Numbered from the stretch's first letter, positions 14,353 to 23,044 are shown. The stretch: DNA of 64,000 nt from JAJPHF01 sp035293805 (GCA_035293805.1 DATGMD010000058.1:1-64000), one strand, 5' to 3'. Made by a program: numbers and translations. The notes: a model not told the origin generated them from the letters alone.

Positions 14353-15537
14353 ATGGCTGCCGGGCGCGGCGGGGCCCGCCTACAATCTACTTTACGCGGG
14401 AGCGCGCGTTACTTTGCCTGGGAGCGCGCGTTACTTTGCGTGGGAGCGCGCGTTACTTTGCCTGGGAGCGCGCGCCGCGCGGGAGCGTGCGCGCCACGCT
14501 CGGGAGGCCTTCTGGACGAGCGTTATCGGCGCGTTGCGCCGCCGGTTGACCCTGACGCCCCGACCGAGCTTGTGCCGCTGCCGGGGGACGCCGAGCCGTG
14601 GGCCGACGACTACGCGGCGGAGGCGCCGCCCTCGCCGCATGGCGGGGGCGGCGCCTGGCTGTCCGGCTTCCTGCTCGGGCTGCTGGGGCTCGGCGCCCTG
14701 GCGGCAGCGCTCGTCGTCGGGCTGCTGCTGCTCTCGGGCGCGCCGCCGCGTGCCGTCCTGCTGGTGGGGGTGGACGAGCGCCCCGACGAGCAGGCGCTGG
14801 GCATCGCCGGCCACACCGACACGATTGCCACGCTCGTGCTCGAGCCGCCCGGCGGCGCGACGCTGATCTCGTTCCCGCGGGACCTGTGGGTGACGATCCC
14901 GGGGTACGGCGAGCAGCGCCTGAACGTGGCGTATCCGCTCGGGGCGCAGTCGGGCCGGCCGGGGGACGGCGCGAAGCTGCTGGAACGGACGATCACCGCG
15001 GCGTTCGGCCTGCCGGTGGACCGCTGGGCGCGCGTGGACTTCCGGGGGTTCGCCGCCCTCGTGGACGCGCTCGGCGGCGTGGACATCGACGTGCCGCGCA
15101 CGCTGGTGGACGACACGTACCCGACCGAGGACTACGGGACGCGCCGGCTGGTGATCCCCGCCGGGCGCCAGCACATGGACGGCGAGACGGCGCTGGCCTA
15201 CGTCCGCACGCGCAAGGCCGACAGCGACTTCGGCCGCGTGGGACGGCAGCAGCAGCTCCTCGCGGCGCTTCGCGACCAGGCGGTCACCCCAGCCGGGCTG
15301 CTGCGCCTGCCGCGCGCGCTGCTCACGCTGCCCGGCGCGGTAAGCAGCGACCTGTCGCACCGTGAGACGCTGGCGTTGCTGCGCACGCTAGCCACGCTGC
15401 GGCGCGACCGGCTGCACCCCCTTGTCATCGGCCCCGATCTGGCGCCGCCTGCCCGCACGGCCGGGGGGGCGGACGTGCTCATGCCACGCACCGAGGCCAT
15501 CCGCCAGGTCATCGCCAACGCGCTGGCAGGCCGCTGA
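14353..15537 (+). CDS. LytR-CpsA-Psr (LCP) family cell-wall glycopolymer ligase
   Basis: LCP proteins transfer undecaprenyl-phosphate-linked glycopolymers to peptidoglycan on the outer face of the membrane. One transmembrane helix (GFLLGLLGLGALAAALVVGL) precedes the domain. The domain shows VLLVGVDERPDEQ, GHTDTIATLVLEP, the catalytic Arg region ISFPRDLWVTIPGYGEQRLN, the ALGGVDIDVP segment and DSDFGRVGRQQQLL with the second arginine pair. The first ~53 codons cover a 22-bp tandem repeat and are unlikely to be translated. A start near 14512 (CTG, with GGAGG at 14503-14507) or at the GTG near 14572 is more likely than ATG 14353. Confidence 0.87.
   Translation: MAAGRGGARLQSTLRGSARYFAWERALLCVGARVTLPGSARRAGACAPRSGGLLDERYRRVAPPVDPDAPTELVPLPGDAEPWADDYAAEAPPSPHGGGGAWLSGFLLGLLGLGALAAALVVGLLLLSGAPPRAVLLVGVDERPDEQALGIAGHTDTIATLVLEPPGGATLISFPRDLWVTIPGYGEQRLNVAYPLGAQSGRPGDGAKLLERTITAAFGLPVDRWARVDFRGFAALVDALGGVDIDVPRTLVDDTYPTEDYGTRRLVIPAGRQHMDGETALAYVRTRKADSDFGRVGRQQQLLAALRDQAVTPAGLLRLPRALLTLPGAVSSDLSHRETLALLRTLATLRRDRLHPLVIGPDLAPPARTAGGADVLMPRTEAIRQVIANALAGR
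14398..14476 (+). repeat. Tandem repeat, 22-bp unit, three full copies plus a partial
   Basis: The unit GGGAGCGCGCGTTACTTTGC plus two variable bases starts at 14398, 14420 and 14442; a fourth, incomplete copy starts at 14464 and degenerates into GC-rich sequence. Only the two-base link (CT or GT) varies. The period is not a multiple of three, which argues against translation. Confidence 0.85.
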
Positions 15538-15544
15538 CGCCCGC

Positions 15545-15787
15545 TCAGTAGCGCAAGCGCACCCGCTTGCCGCACTCCAGGCAGCGAAAATAGCCGCGCC
15601 GCTCGCCCGGCACGAACCGCAGCTCCGGGTTCTCGGGATCGACGATCTCCTGCTCCAGCTCGAGCGGCTCGTCGCAGTCGGGACAGCGGGGCGGCGGCGG
15701 CTCGCCGCGGCGGGTCTTGAGGTAGAGGACCACGCCGCCGACGCCCACCACGAGCGCGATGAGAAAGGCCGGGTCGGTCAGGTTCAC
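15545..15787 (-). CDS. Small membrane-anchored zinc-ribbon protein
   Basis: 80 residues. An N-terminal transmembrane helix (AFLIALVVGVGGVVLYL) is followed by a basic stretch, then CPDC (about 35-38) and CLEC (about 70-73), which form a four-cysteine zinc ribbon on the cytoplasmic side. The stop is 8 bases from the stop of the convergent LCP gene. No specific family or function is recognised. Confidence 0.7.
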   Translation of the reverse strand: MNLTDPAFLIALVVGVGGVVLYLKTRRGEPPPPRCPDCDEPLELEQEIVDPENPELRFVPGERRGYFRCLECGKRVRLRY

Positions 15788-15997
15788 CGCGATTCCCGCT
15801 ACCCAGGTCGTGGAGTCGAGGGGTGACCGTTCTATTATGCGCGCTCGGGGCGGCGATCATGGGTGGGCGGCGCGCACCCCGCGCCGCCTGCTACACTGGG
15901 GGCTGTCGCGGCGCCGCCGCCCGGCGCCCGGCGAGGCGGCCGGCGGAGCGCGCGACGGACCGCGCCGGGCACCGCCGGACGCCGAAAGGATGAGGGG

Positions 15998-17200
15998 TTG
16001 CGAGACTGGCGGGCCGTAGCCGGCCTCTTCTTCCTCACCTGTTCGCTGGAGGCGCTGGCGCAGGGCCACCTAAACGCCTTCACGCCGATCTACCTGCGCC
16101 AATTCGGCCTCTCGACCGAAGAGATCGCGCAGTGGGCGGGCTTACTCACCATGTTCACCATGCTGATTGCCTTCCCGCTGGCGCCGCTGTGGGGCGCGCT
16201 GGCCGAGCGCTACGCGCGGAAGCCGGTCGTGGTGCGCAGCCAGCTCATCGAGGCGGTCGCCTACGGCATCCTGGCGTGGGCGCCGGACCTGCACTGGGTG
16301 ATCTTCGCGCGCTTGCTGCTCGGCCTGACGTTCGGCAACGTCGCGGTGATCATCGCCACCCAGACGCTGCTCACGCCCAACCGCTACATGGCCAACGCCA
16401 TCTCTACAGTACAGGCGGCCATCAACATCGCGTCGAGCGCCGGCCCGCCGCTGGGGGCCTTCCTGCTGCCACACGTCGGCGCGCGGGGCCTGTTCGCGTT
16501 CGACGCGCTGGTGTGCCTGGCGGCGGGGCTGCTGAACACCGCGTTCATGCCCGAGCCCGACACGCCGCGCTCCGACGCGCCGGTGCTCGCAATGGCGGGG
16601 CGCACGATCGCGACGGTGTGGCAGCGGCCGCTGCTGCGCTGGAACTTCATCGGGTGGTTCCTGACGCGGGGCGCGCTGCAGATCCTGTCCGTGTACATCC
16701 CCGTGCAGATCGTCCACATCAGCGCGGACCCCGCGCCAGCGATCGGGCTGGTCATGGGGGTGTACGGGGCGATCATGGCGGTGGGCACCTGGGCGGCGGG
16801 CTTCCTGGTGGGGCGGACCGGGCCGACGCGGCTGTTCCTGCTGTCGATGGCGGGCGCGGCCATCGGCTCGTTCGGCGTGGCGCTGGCGCCGGAGCTGACG
16901 CCGCTGGCGGTGTGCGCGTGGCTCACGGCGATCCCCGGCGCGCTGTCACACACCTGCCTGTACACGCACCTGGCCCACCACCTGAAGCCGACCGACCGCA
17001 CGCCGGTGATGAGCCTGACGCCGTTCCCGCGCAACATGGCGATGTTCGTCATCCCCGGCATCGCCGCCGGAGTGGCCGCGCTCGGCCCGGCCGCGGCGCT
17101 GGCGCTGGCCGCCACGGCCTACGCGCTCGCTACCGGCGTCGGCTGGCGCATGGCCGCCGCGACCGAGGTCGAGGAGAGTGTGATCGTCGCGGAGGGGTGA
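15998..17200 (+). CDS. MFS transporter
   Basis: 400-residue major facilitator superfamily permease of about 12 helices, likely exporting or importing a small molecule by cation symport or antiport. TTG start at 15998 (LRDWRAVAGLFF) with AAAGGA 8 bases upstream; the open frame further left is Arg/Gly/Pro-rich artefact. The loop between helices 2 and 3 carries the family motif as GALAERYARKPVVV. ARLLLGLTFGN and AAINIASSAGPPLGAFL match later conserved segments; a drug or sugar efflux subtype is possible but not provable. Its stop is 7 bases from the stop of the convergent LLM gene. Confidence 0.85.
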   Translation: MRDWRAVAGLFFLTCSLEALAQGHLNAFTPIYLRQFGLSTEEIAQWAGLLTMFTMLIAFPLAPLWGALAERYARKPVVVRSQLIEAVAYGILAWAPDLHWVIFARLLLGLTFGNVAVIIATQTLLTPNRYMANAISTVQAAINIASSAGPPLGAFLLPHVGARGLFAFDALVCLAAGLLNTAFMPEPDTPRSDAPVLAMAGRTIATVWQRPLLRWNFIGWFLTRGALQILSVYIPVQIVHISADPAPAIGLVMGVYGAIMAVGTWAAGFLVGRTGPTRLFLLSMAGAAIGSFGVALAPELTPLAVCAWLTAIPGALSHTCLYTHLAHHLKPTDRTPVMSLTPFPRNMAMFVIPGIAAGVAALGPAAALALAATAYALATGVGWRMAAATEVEESVIVAEG

Positions 17201-17207
17201 TGACGCG

Positions 17208-18185
17208 CTAGGCCGCGACGTCCAGCTGGCGGCGCACGCGCGGCAAGACCTCGCGCTGGTAGAAACGGAAGAAGCCCTCTTGATCGGGCCCGGCCTGGCC
17301 GACGTAGACGTGGTCGAAGCCCGCCCGGGCCATCTCCTGGAGCTTGGCTACGTGGCGCTCGGGATCGGCGCTGCAGACGAGCGCCTCGGCCACGTCGTCC
17401 TCGGTCACGAGCTGGCTCGCCTGCTCGAAGTGGCGCGGCAGCGGCAGCTCCTGGCCGAGCTGGCCCGGCACCGCGGCGTTAGGCCACCAGTGGAGGGCCA
17501 AGCGGCGAGCCTCTGCATCGGTCGGCCCCCAGCAGACGTGTACCTGACCGTAGCGCGGCTTGCTATCGCCGCCCGCCGCCTGGAAGGCGTGGACGATCTT
17601 CGCGCTCGACACGACCGAGATGAGGCCATCGCCGATGCGGCCCGCCAGCGCGGCGCTCAGCGGCCCGGCCGCCGCCACGTAGATGGGGGGCAGCGGGTCG
17701 GGCAGGTCGTAGACGCGGGCGTGGTTCACCGTGTAGTGGCGGCCGCGGTGGGACTGCTCGCCGCCCTGCCAGAGCAGCCGCAGCACGCCGACCGCCTCCT
17801 CCAGCATCTCGCGACGCTCGGGCGCGGCCGGCCACCGCGCGCCCAGGATGTGCTCGTTCAGGTTCTCGCCGGTGCCGACGCCGAGGAAGAAGCGCCCCGG
17901 CATCATCGCGCCGACGGTGGCGGCCATCTGCGCCAGGAGCGCCGGGTGGTAGCGCATCGTCGGGCAGGTCACGCCGGTGCCGACGCGCAGGCGCTCGGTG
18001 GCTTGCGCGATGGCGCCGAGCACACTCCAGGCGAATGGGCTGTGGCCCTGGCGGTCGATCCAGGGATGGTAATGGTCGGAGATGAGCGCGAAGGTGAAGC
18101 CGACCTCCTCCGCCCGCCGCGCCAGGTGGACCAGGTCGTTGGGGCCGTGCTCCTCGCTGGACAGGGAGTAGCCGATCTCGATCAT
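17208..18185 (-). CDS. F420-dependent LLM-class oxidoreductase (G6PDH-like)
   Basis: 325-residue TIM-barrel enzyme of the bacterial luciferase-like superfamily. Start at 18185 (MIEIGYSLSSEEHGPND) with GAGGAG upstream. FALISDHYHPWIDRQGHSPFAWSVLGA and LGVGTGENLNEHILG resemble the F420-dependent glucose-6-phosphate dehydrogenase subgroup, and TGVTCPTMRYHPALLAQ is also typical. It probably uses coenzyme F420 for hydride transfer to an alcohol or sugar-like substrate. No F420 biosynthesis gene is in the window, so the cofactor is inferred from family. Confidence 0.85.
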   Translation of the reverse strand: MIEIGYSLSSEEHGPNDLVHLARRAEEVGFTFALISDHYHPWIDRQGHSPFAWSVLGAIAQATERLRVGTGVTCPTMRYHPALLAQMAATVGAMMPGRFFLGVGTGENLNEHILGARWPAAPERREMLEEAVGVLRLLWQGGEQSHRGRHYTVNHARVYDLPDPLPPIYVAAAGPLSAALAGRIGDGLISVVSSAKIVHAFQAAGGDSKPRYGQVHVCWGPTDAEARRLALHWWPNAAVPGQLGQELPLPRHFEQASQLVTEDDVAEALVCSADPERHVAKLQEMARAGFDHVYVGQAGPDQEGFFRFYQREVLPRVRRQLDVAA

Positions 18186-18195
18186 ACACTCCTCA

Positions 18196-18477
18196 CTACC
18201 TCGCCGTGTGGGCGCCGCGCGGCGCGGTGTGGAACTGCGTGTCGTCGGCGCCTCCACCGCCGCTGAGGTCGTGCGTGGGCAGCAGAGGGCCGTCGGCCGG
18301 CTCGCCCGCCCGGTACTGGCGGCACAGGCCGCTCTTGAGGCTGATGTACTGCGTCGTGTCGGGGACCGGGTCGCCGCCGAGGATGACGTCGCGCTGGGCT
18401 TCCTGCCACTGAGCGGGGCTCAGGTTGTCCTTGATCGCGCTGGGCAGCTCGTCGTAGGCGATGTCGACGTGCGGCAT
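18196..18477 (-). CDS. Conserved-looking small protein of unknown function
   Basis: 93 residues; start at 18477 (MPHVDIAYDELPSAIKDNLS) with GGGAGGAG 7 bases upstream. The acidic N-terminal half (PAQWQEAQRDVILGGDPVPD) is followed by a tail with Gly, His and Thr. No signal peptide, membrane helix or recognised domain. It ends 10 bases before the LLM gene start and lies 22 bases downstream of another unknown gene, so the three may be co-transcribed. Confidence 0.55.
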   Translation of the reverse strand: MPHVDIAYDELPSAIKDNLSPAQWQEAQRDVILGGDPVPDTTQYISLKSGLCRQYRAGEPADGPLLPTHDLSGGGGADDTQFHTAPRGAHTAR

Positions 18478-18499
18478 AGGATAGCTCCTCCCGTCGGGC

Positions 18500-18889
18500 C
18501 TATTCGGGTGGCAGGGGACGGGCGTCGCCCGCGGCGCTGCGCTCGCGGCCGATGCCGAGGTTTTGCACTTCCCAGGCGAGCGCCTGCCCCTCATCGGCGG
18601 AGACCGGCTGGCGCCAGGTGACGAGCTGCGCCCAGGCGCGCTCGGGCGTCTCGCGGCGACAGACGTAGGTGTGATCGGTCGGGCGGTGCTCGTCACCGGT
18701 GGCGACGAAGGGGCCGCGCTCGGGGTTGTCGAGGTCGAAGTACTCCTGGCCGCGCTCGAAGCGGGCGCCCTGCCAGATGGGGACCTGCTTGAGCACCTCG
18801 TCGCTCATCCATGCAGCGAGGTCAGGTAGCCGGTCGCGGCACTCGTAGGCGGATGCGCAGTCGCGTAGGTCGTCCTGCTGGTGACGCAT
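18500..18889 (-). CDS. Small protein of unknown function
   Basis: 129 residues; start at 18889 (MRHQQDDLRDCASAYECRDR) with GGGAGG 7 bases upstream. Contains RLPDLAAWMSDEVLKQVPIW and ARFERGQEYFDLDNPERGPF, followed by VTWRQPVSADEGQ. Soluble and acidic. I do not recognise the family. It heads a probable three-gene run with the next unknown gene and the F420-type oxidoreductase. Confidence 0.55.
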   Translation of the reverse strand: MRHQQDDLRDCASAYECRDRLPDLAAWMSDEVLKQVPIWQGARFERGQEYFDLDNPERGPFVATGDEHRPTDHTYVCRRETPERAWAQLVTWRQPVSADEGQALAWEVQNLGIGRERSAAGDARPLPPE

Positions 18890-18986
18890 GGTCGTGCCTC
18901 CCGTGACATTCACGACAAGTCTCGCAGAGGGCGTACCACTCGGCCGCTCGCCAGGCCGGCACACGCTCTGCGGTATCGGTAGATTG

Positions 18987-19112
18987 CAGCCGTTTGCACC
19001 CAGACTGAGCGGTCAGTCGATCGGGGGCCTGCGGCCTGCGGGCCGCGGGCGGGCGTAAAACCCGCCCCTACGAGACGCTGGCTGCTCACTGGCGCGCGAG
19101 CGGCTCTAGGGC
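18987..19112. repeat. MITE-like repeat, copy 1, carrying a family-B palindrome
   Basis: The left end CAGCCGTTTGCA...CAGACTGAGCGGTCAG and the right end CTCACTGGCGCGCGAGCGGCTCTAG are shared with the copy at 28111-28339. The outer bases are inverted repeats of each other (AGCCGTTTGC against GCAAACGGCT in copy 2). The centre holds the palindrome GGGCGGGCGT...ACCCGCCC. Confidence 0.6.
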
Positions 19113-19126
19113 GGAGGTGAGCGACG

Positions 19127-19738
19127 ATGTACCTGCAATTCGGCATGACGGTGGTCGGCAGCGACGGCAACGCGGCGGGGACCCTCGACCACGTGCTCGT
19201 AGCAGCCAGCCGGCGGGAGGTGACGCACGTGGTCGTGCGGTCGCCCGAGGTGAGCGAGGACGTGCTGCTCCCGCTGAACCTCGTGCAGGGCAACGCGGGC
19301 GACGCCTTGCTGCTACAGGTGCCCAGCGCGGCACTCGGCCAGATGGCGCGCTACTACGAGGGGCGCACGAGCAGCCCGCCGGCGGGCCGCGTGGACACGG
19401 CGATCGTGGGCGAGCCGGCGGAGCGGCGGCAGAGCTTCGAGGACGCGCTGGCCGTGCCGGCCGACGCGCTGCAATACGGCCCGGAGACGCGGGTGGCGAC
19501 GCGCGACGGGGCGACGGGGCGGCTGGTCGGGCTGGGCGCGGGACTGTACGTGAACCGGCTGTCGGAGCTGCGCGCGGGCGGCCTGGGCGACCAGGAGGTA
19601 AGCGTGCCCGAGCCGTGGATCGGCGCGCTGGAGGCGGATGCGATCATCGTCACGGCGGCTGCTAGCGAGCTGGGCCATCTGGTCGGCGTGCCGGCGAACG
19701 CGGCCTCCGGGGACGCGGGCGGCGCCGCGGCCGGCTAG
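19127..19738 (+). CDS. PRC-barrel domain protein
   Basis: 203 residues; ATG 19127 with GGAGG upstream. The N-terminal part (FGMTVVGSDGNAAGTLDHVL, then VTHVVVRSPEVSEDVLLPLNLV) has the short-strand pattern of PRC-barrel domains seen in photosynthetic reaction-centre H subunits, RimM and many stress-related proteins. A second, less clear repeat begins near ETRVATRDGATGRLVGLGAGL. The tail is Ala/Gly-rich. Role unknown; such proteins are often induced by stress. Divergent from the two small unknown genes across a MITE-like repeat. Confidence 0.65.
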   Translation: MYLQFGMTVVGSDGNAAGTLDHVLVAASRREVTHVVVRSPEVSEDVLLPLNLVQGNAGDALLLQVPSAALGQMARYYEGRTSSPPAGRVDTAIVGEPAERRQSFEDALAVPADALQYGPETRVATRDGATGRLVGLGAGLYVNRLSELRAGGLGDQEVSVPEPWIGALEADAIIVTAAASELGHLVGVPANAASGDAGGAAAG

Positions 19739-19747
19739 CCTGACACC

Positions 19748-20656
19748 TCAGCGGCGGGCGGCGGTGACGCCGCGCCCGGGCAGGGATTCGGCGAGCACGG
19801 CGACCACGTCGTCGAGCGTGGTGCCGCGCGTGCGGACCTCGGGGGTCTCCTCGCCGAGCGGCGTCTGCTCGACGAAGCGGAACATCGCGGCCGCACCTTG
19901 CAGGATGAGCGGCGTCAGACCGACGTGCTCGAAGGTGGCCGCGATCTCCTCCATCTCGCCCACCCAGCGATACGCCTTCGGCGGCATCCCGGGCACCTGG
20001 CGCTCGATCCACGGCAGCAGCGTGGGCTGGCTCTCGCGCAGCTCGGCGCGCAAGGCGGCGCCCAGGCCCATTGCCTCGCCGGCGGTGAGCAGCTCGGTGG
20101 CGAGCGCGTTCAGGCCCTTGGTGAGGGCGGCGTAGCACATCTTGAGGCCGGAGGCCTGGCCGATCTCGGGACCGATGGGGCGGATGGTGAGGCCGTGCTC
20201 GCCCAGCTCCAGCGCCTCGGCCGCGTGGGCGCCCGACACGTAGATGCGGTTGCGGCTGTCGCCGGGATGTGGCGGGTTGCCGATGATCCCGGCATCGACG
20301 AAGCGGGCGCCCGCCGCGGTCACGACGTCGGCGATCTCGCGCACGGTCTGAGGCGCGATGGCGTTGCACTCCACGAACAGCACGTCGGCCTCGGTGGCGC
20401 GCAGCGCGGCGGCCACGCGGTCGCCGAGCGCGCGGGCGGCGTGCGGCGCGAGGACCGAGAGGACGGCGTCGGCCTCGCGCACAAGCGTCTCGTAGTCCGG
20501 CACGTCCTCGATACCGGCCTCGGCGGCCAGCGCGGCGGTACGCGGGCTGCGGTCGCGCAGGCAGGTGATGACCCGCAAGCCGCTCAACCGCAGGACGTTG
20601 CCGATGGAGTGGCCCATGTCGCCGGGCGTGAGGATCGCCACCGTCTGGATCGCCAT
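19748..20656 (-). CDS. NAD(P)-dependent oxidoreductase of the 6-phosphogluconate/3-hydroxyisobutyrate type (DUF1932)
   Basis: 302-residue beta-hydroxyacid-dehydrogenase-like protein. The Rossmann start VAILTPGDMGHSIGNVLRLSG is a variant of G-x-G-x-M-G, and FVECNAIAPQTVREIADVV plus FVDAGIIGNPP match the substrate-binding loop. The C-terminal helical domain contains RPIGPEIGQASGLKMCYAAL-TKG with the catalytic-type Lys region, as in DUF1932 members. It likely oxidises or reduces a hydroxy acid with NAD(P). The stop is 10 bases from the convergent PRC-barrel gene. Confidence 0.82.
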   Translation of the reverse strand: MAIQTVAILTPGDMGHSIGNVLRLSGLRVITCLRDRSPRTAALAAEAGIEDVPDYETLVREADAVLSVLAPHAARALGDRVAAALRATEADVLFVECNAIAPQTVREIADVVTAAGARFVDAGIIGNPPHPGDSRNRIYVSGAHAAEALELGEHGLTIRPIGPEIGQASGLKMCYAALTKGLNALATELLTAGEAMGLGAALRAELRESQPTLLPWIERQVPGMPPKAYRWVGEMEEIAATFEHVGLTPLILQGAAAMFRFVEQTPLGEETPEVRTRGTTLDDVVAVLAESLPGRGVTAARR

Positions 20657-20846
20657 ACGTCTGCTCCTCCGCGGCCACGGGCGCCACTCGGCCGCACGCG
20701 CCGATTCGTCGGTCCTGTGCCCAGTCTAGCCAATCGGGCGTGGCTTCTCAAGCGGCGTGCAGGGCGCGGGGGCGGGGCGGCGGCCGGGCGGATAAGCCAA
20801 GCCCCCGCTGTATCGCGAGGGCTCAGCGGCCGGGTGCGCGGGGACG

Positions 20847-22001
20847 CTACTCGAGTGGGCGCACGGCGGCGTAGAAGCGCTCGGACCAGTAGGCGGAGTT
20901 CAGGCGCGTGATCGCCACGCCCGTGCTCTCGTCTACCGCATGGATGAACTGGCCGTCGCCGAGGTAGATGCCGTCGTGGGAGAGGCCCGGGGTGTAGGTG
21001 TCGGAGAAAAACAGGATGTCGCCCGGGCGCAGCTGGTCGATGGGAATACGCCGGCCGCTCGCCAGCTGGTCTTCCATCGTGCGCGGCATGTTGAAGCCGA
21101 TAGTGTTGAAGACCCAGTACACGAAGCCGCTGCAGTCGAAGCCGGTGGAGGGCGAGACGCCGGCCCAGGTGTAGTGGGCGCCGAGCTGGGACTGTGCCAC
21201 GCTGATGATGCGCGCGCCGTTGGGGCTCGCCGGCACGCTGGGGAACACGCGGCCCGCCACGGACGAGCCGCTCCCGTTCGCGCCGCCGGTCGTGCTCGCC
21301 GGCACCGGGCCGGAGGCGGTGCCGGGCGCGCCCGTGCTGGAGGACGCGACGAGGGGCAAGACGCCGCGAGCGTTGGCCGTGGCGGCCGTCGCTTGCTGCT
21401 GGCCGCTCGCGCTACCGGCGCCGCCGGTGACGGTGGATGGGCCGGAGGCGCTCGACGCGGCCCCGGAGACTGCCGACTGGCTGGACGCGCTCGGGACGGT
21501 GGCAGCCAGCACTGACGGGCTGGACGCCGTGGGAGCGCTGGCGCCATTTGCCGCGCCCGGCCCGCCGGGCGGACTCGCGGACGCCGCGGTGGTCGAGCCG
21601 CTGGACTGGGGCGAGGGGCCAAGCAGCGAGCTGGGACCGGTGTTGTTCGCAAACGCCGGGGGAAGAGACGAGCTGGAGACGGTGACCGCTGGTGGAAGCG
21701 GACCGCGGGCGTCGGGCGCGTAGATGACCCGGACGCCATTGCTCGGATCAGGGGTGGGGGCTACCTGCGCGGGGCTGGCGCCGCTCGCGCGGGCCGCGAG
21801 CAGCGCGAACGTCTGGCCCACGGACTCGCTGGACGCGAGGTTAGTGGACTCGGGACTCGCCGGAGTAGCGCCGAGGGCCTCGGCGCGCCGTAAAACGCGA
21901 CTGTCACTTGCCGCCTGACTCGGCGGGGGGCTGAGCGTCGATCCAACGCTGAGAAGGGCGAGCGCGATTCCCATCGTCGTCCATCGAGCGCGTCCCACCA
22001 A
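20847..22001 (-). CDS. Secreted NlpC/P60 cell-wall hydrolase with Ser/Ala-rich spacer
   Basis: Cysteine peptidase that cleaves peptidoglycan stem peptides outside the cell. Start TTG 22001 (with GGAGG 8 bases upstream) or GTG 21998 gives a signal peptide RARWTTMGIALALLSVG...SQA. About 200 residues of Ser/Ala/Gly/Pro spacer follow. The C-terminal NlpC/P60 domain (about 120 residues) starts IISVAQSQLGAHYTWAGVSP and holds the catalytic Cys in TGFDCSGFVYWV, His in GLSHDGIYLG and a third residue near QFIHAVDE. It probably remodels the wall at division. The spacer length is unusual. Confidence 0.88.
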   Translation of the reverse strand: MVGRARWTTMGIALALLSVGSTLSPPPSQAASDSRVLRRAEALGATPASPESTNLASSESVGQTFALLAARASGASPAQVAPTPDPSNGVRVIYAPDARGPLPPAVTVSSSSLPPAFANNTGPSSLLGPSPQSSGSTTAASASPPGGPGAANGASAPTASSPSVLAATVPSASSQSAVSGAASSASGPSTVTGGAGSASGQQQATAATANARGVLPLVASSSTGAPGTASGPVPASTTGGANGSGSSVAGRVFPSVPASPNGARIISVAQSQLGAHYTWAGVSPSTGFDCSGFVYWVFNTIGFNMPRTMEDQLASGRRIPIDQLRPGDILFFSDTYTPGLSHDGIYLGDGQFIHAVDESTGVAITRLNSAYWSERFYAAVRPLE

Positions 22002-22110
22002 TAGTCGGTCCTCCCTGGATGCCGGGGTCAAGCGGCCGGCGAAAACCGGCCACGGGCGGAAGGGTACCAGAGCCGGAGAGGCCAATCAAGGTGGGCGGCG
22101 TTACAAATGC

Positions 22111-22425
22111 GTGACACATCCGGACGATCTGGTAGGATATGCTGCCGGCGCCTTGACGCGGCGCGGCATGTGGGGGCGGGCCGGGCGGCAGATGAGGCAG
22201 GATGATGCGACGCGGGACGGCGGGGCCTGGGTAGCGGTCGGCACGGCCCGCGACCAGCTCGAGGCCGAGATGTGGCGCGAGCGGCTGGACAGCCTGGCGA
22301 TTCCGGCGCTGGTGGCCCCGGCGGACGCGTCCACGTATCTGGGCGTCTCGCCGGTGCCGTGCCGCGTGCTGGTGCCCGCGGCGCTGCGGGCCGCGGCGGA
22401 GCAGGTGCTGGGAGGCGAGACGTAG
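22111..22425 (+). CDS. DUF2007-like small protein
   Basis: 104 residues from GTG 22111; internal ATGs at about 22168 and 22192 are alternative starts, and no strong Shine-Dalgarno decides. The C-terminal 70 residues, WVAVGTARDQLEAEMWRERL then SLAIPALVAPAD and VPCRVLVPAALRAAAEQVL, match the ferredoxin-like pattern of DUF2007, a putative regulatory domain that compares across paralogous proteins as V-x-E-A-x-x-L-x-x-x-G-I-P-A. Divergent from the NlpC/P60 gene and convergent with the tRNA-binding gene. Confidence 0.55.
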   Translation: MTHPDDLVGYAAGALTRRGMWGRAGRQMRQDDATRDGGAWVAVGTARDQLEAEMWRERLDSLAIPALVAPADASTYLGVSPVPCRVLVPAALRAAAEQVLGGET

Positions 22426-22434
22426 GGCACCGGG

Positions 22435-22821
22435 TTACTCGACGCGGGTGCCGTTGGGGATGGCCGGATCGACGCTGAGCAGGCTGAAGGCCGCACCCGG
22501 CGCCCGGCCGCCGGCGGCGAGCAGCATCCCCTGAGACTCCACGCCGCGGATGCGGGCCGGCTCGAGGTTGGCGACGACGACGATCTTGCGGCCGACAAGC
22601 TGGTCAGGCTGGAGAAAAGCGGCGATGCCGGCGACGAGCTGGCGTCGCTCGCTGCCGAGGTCGACTTGCAGGCGCAGCAGGCGATCGGCGCCCTCGACGC
22701 GCTCGGCGGCGACGATCTCGGCCACGCGCAGGTCGGCCTGGCGAAACGTCGCCAGATCGATGGTCGCGGGGCGCTCGGCGGCCGCGCTCGGCGGCGGAGG
22801 TTGGCTGGGCTGCTCGCTCAC
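22435..22821 (-). CDS. Free-standing tRNA-binding (EMAP/MetG C-terminal) domain protein
   Basis: 128 residues. After a Pro-rich N-terminus the OB-fold reads TFRQADLRVAEIVAAERVEG, then LQVDLGSERRQLVAGIA, KIVVVANLEPARIRGVESQG and MLLAA. This is the tRNA-binding domain found at the C-terminus of methionyl-tRNA synthetase and in Arc1p/CsaA-type proteins. It may bind tRNA to assist a MetG lacking this domain. No synthetase is adjacent. Followed upstream by two family-A repeats. Confidence 0.82.
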   Translation of the reverse strand: MSEQPSQPPPPSAAAERPATIDLATFRQADLRVAEIVAAERVEGADRLLRLQVDLGSERRQLVAGIAAFLQPDQLVGRKIVVVANLEPARIRGVESQGMLLAAGGRAPGAAFSLLSVDPAIPNGTRVE

Positions 22822-22840
22822 GGTCCTTCCTTTGACGCGA

Positions 22841-22937
22841 GGCGGCAGGGGACGCGTCCCGGTCCTACCTTGCGGTCCTCGGATTGGGCAGCACCCACGA
22901 CTCGGCCGGACGGCAGGGGACGCGCCCCTGCGCTACG
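22841..22937. repeat. Family-A palindromic repeats, two copies
   Basis: 22841-22868 reads GGCGGCAGGGGACGCGTCCC with a diverged right flank. 22905-22937 reads CGGACGGCAGGGGACGCGCC followed by CCTGCGCTACGC. They occupy the gap between the tRNA-binding gene and the transglycosylase. Confidence 0.65.
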
Positions 22938-23044
22938 CAGTCGTCGCCGGCCCCGGACCGCCGGGCGGCGGGCGGGCGGGGCCGAGCGCGGGCGCTGCGG
23001 CCCCGGCGCGGCGTGATCTGGCCATGCGGGCCTCGCCACTCGGG

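Noticed and set aside
14398..14476. CRISPR array
   Set aside because: Units are contiguous with only two-base links, so there are no spacers; it is a simple tandem repeat.
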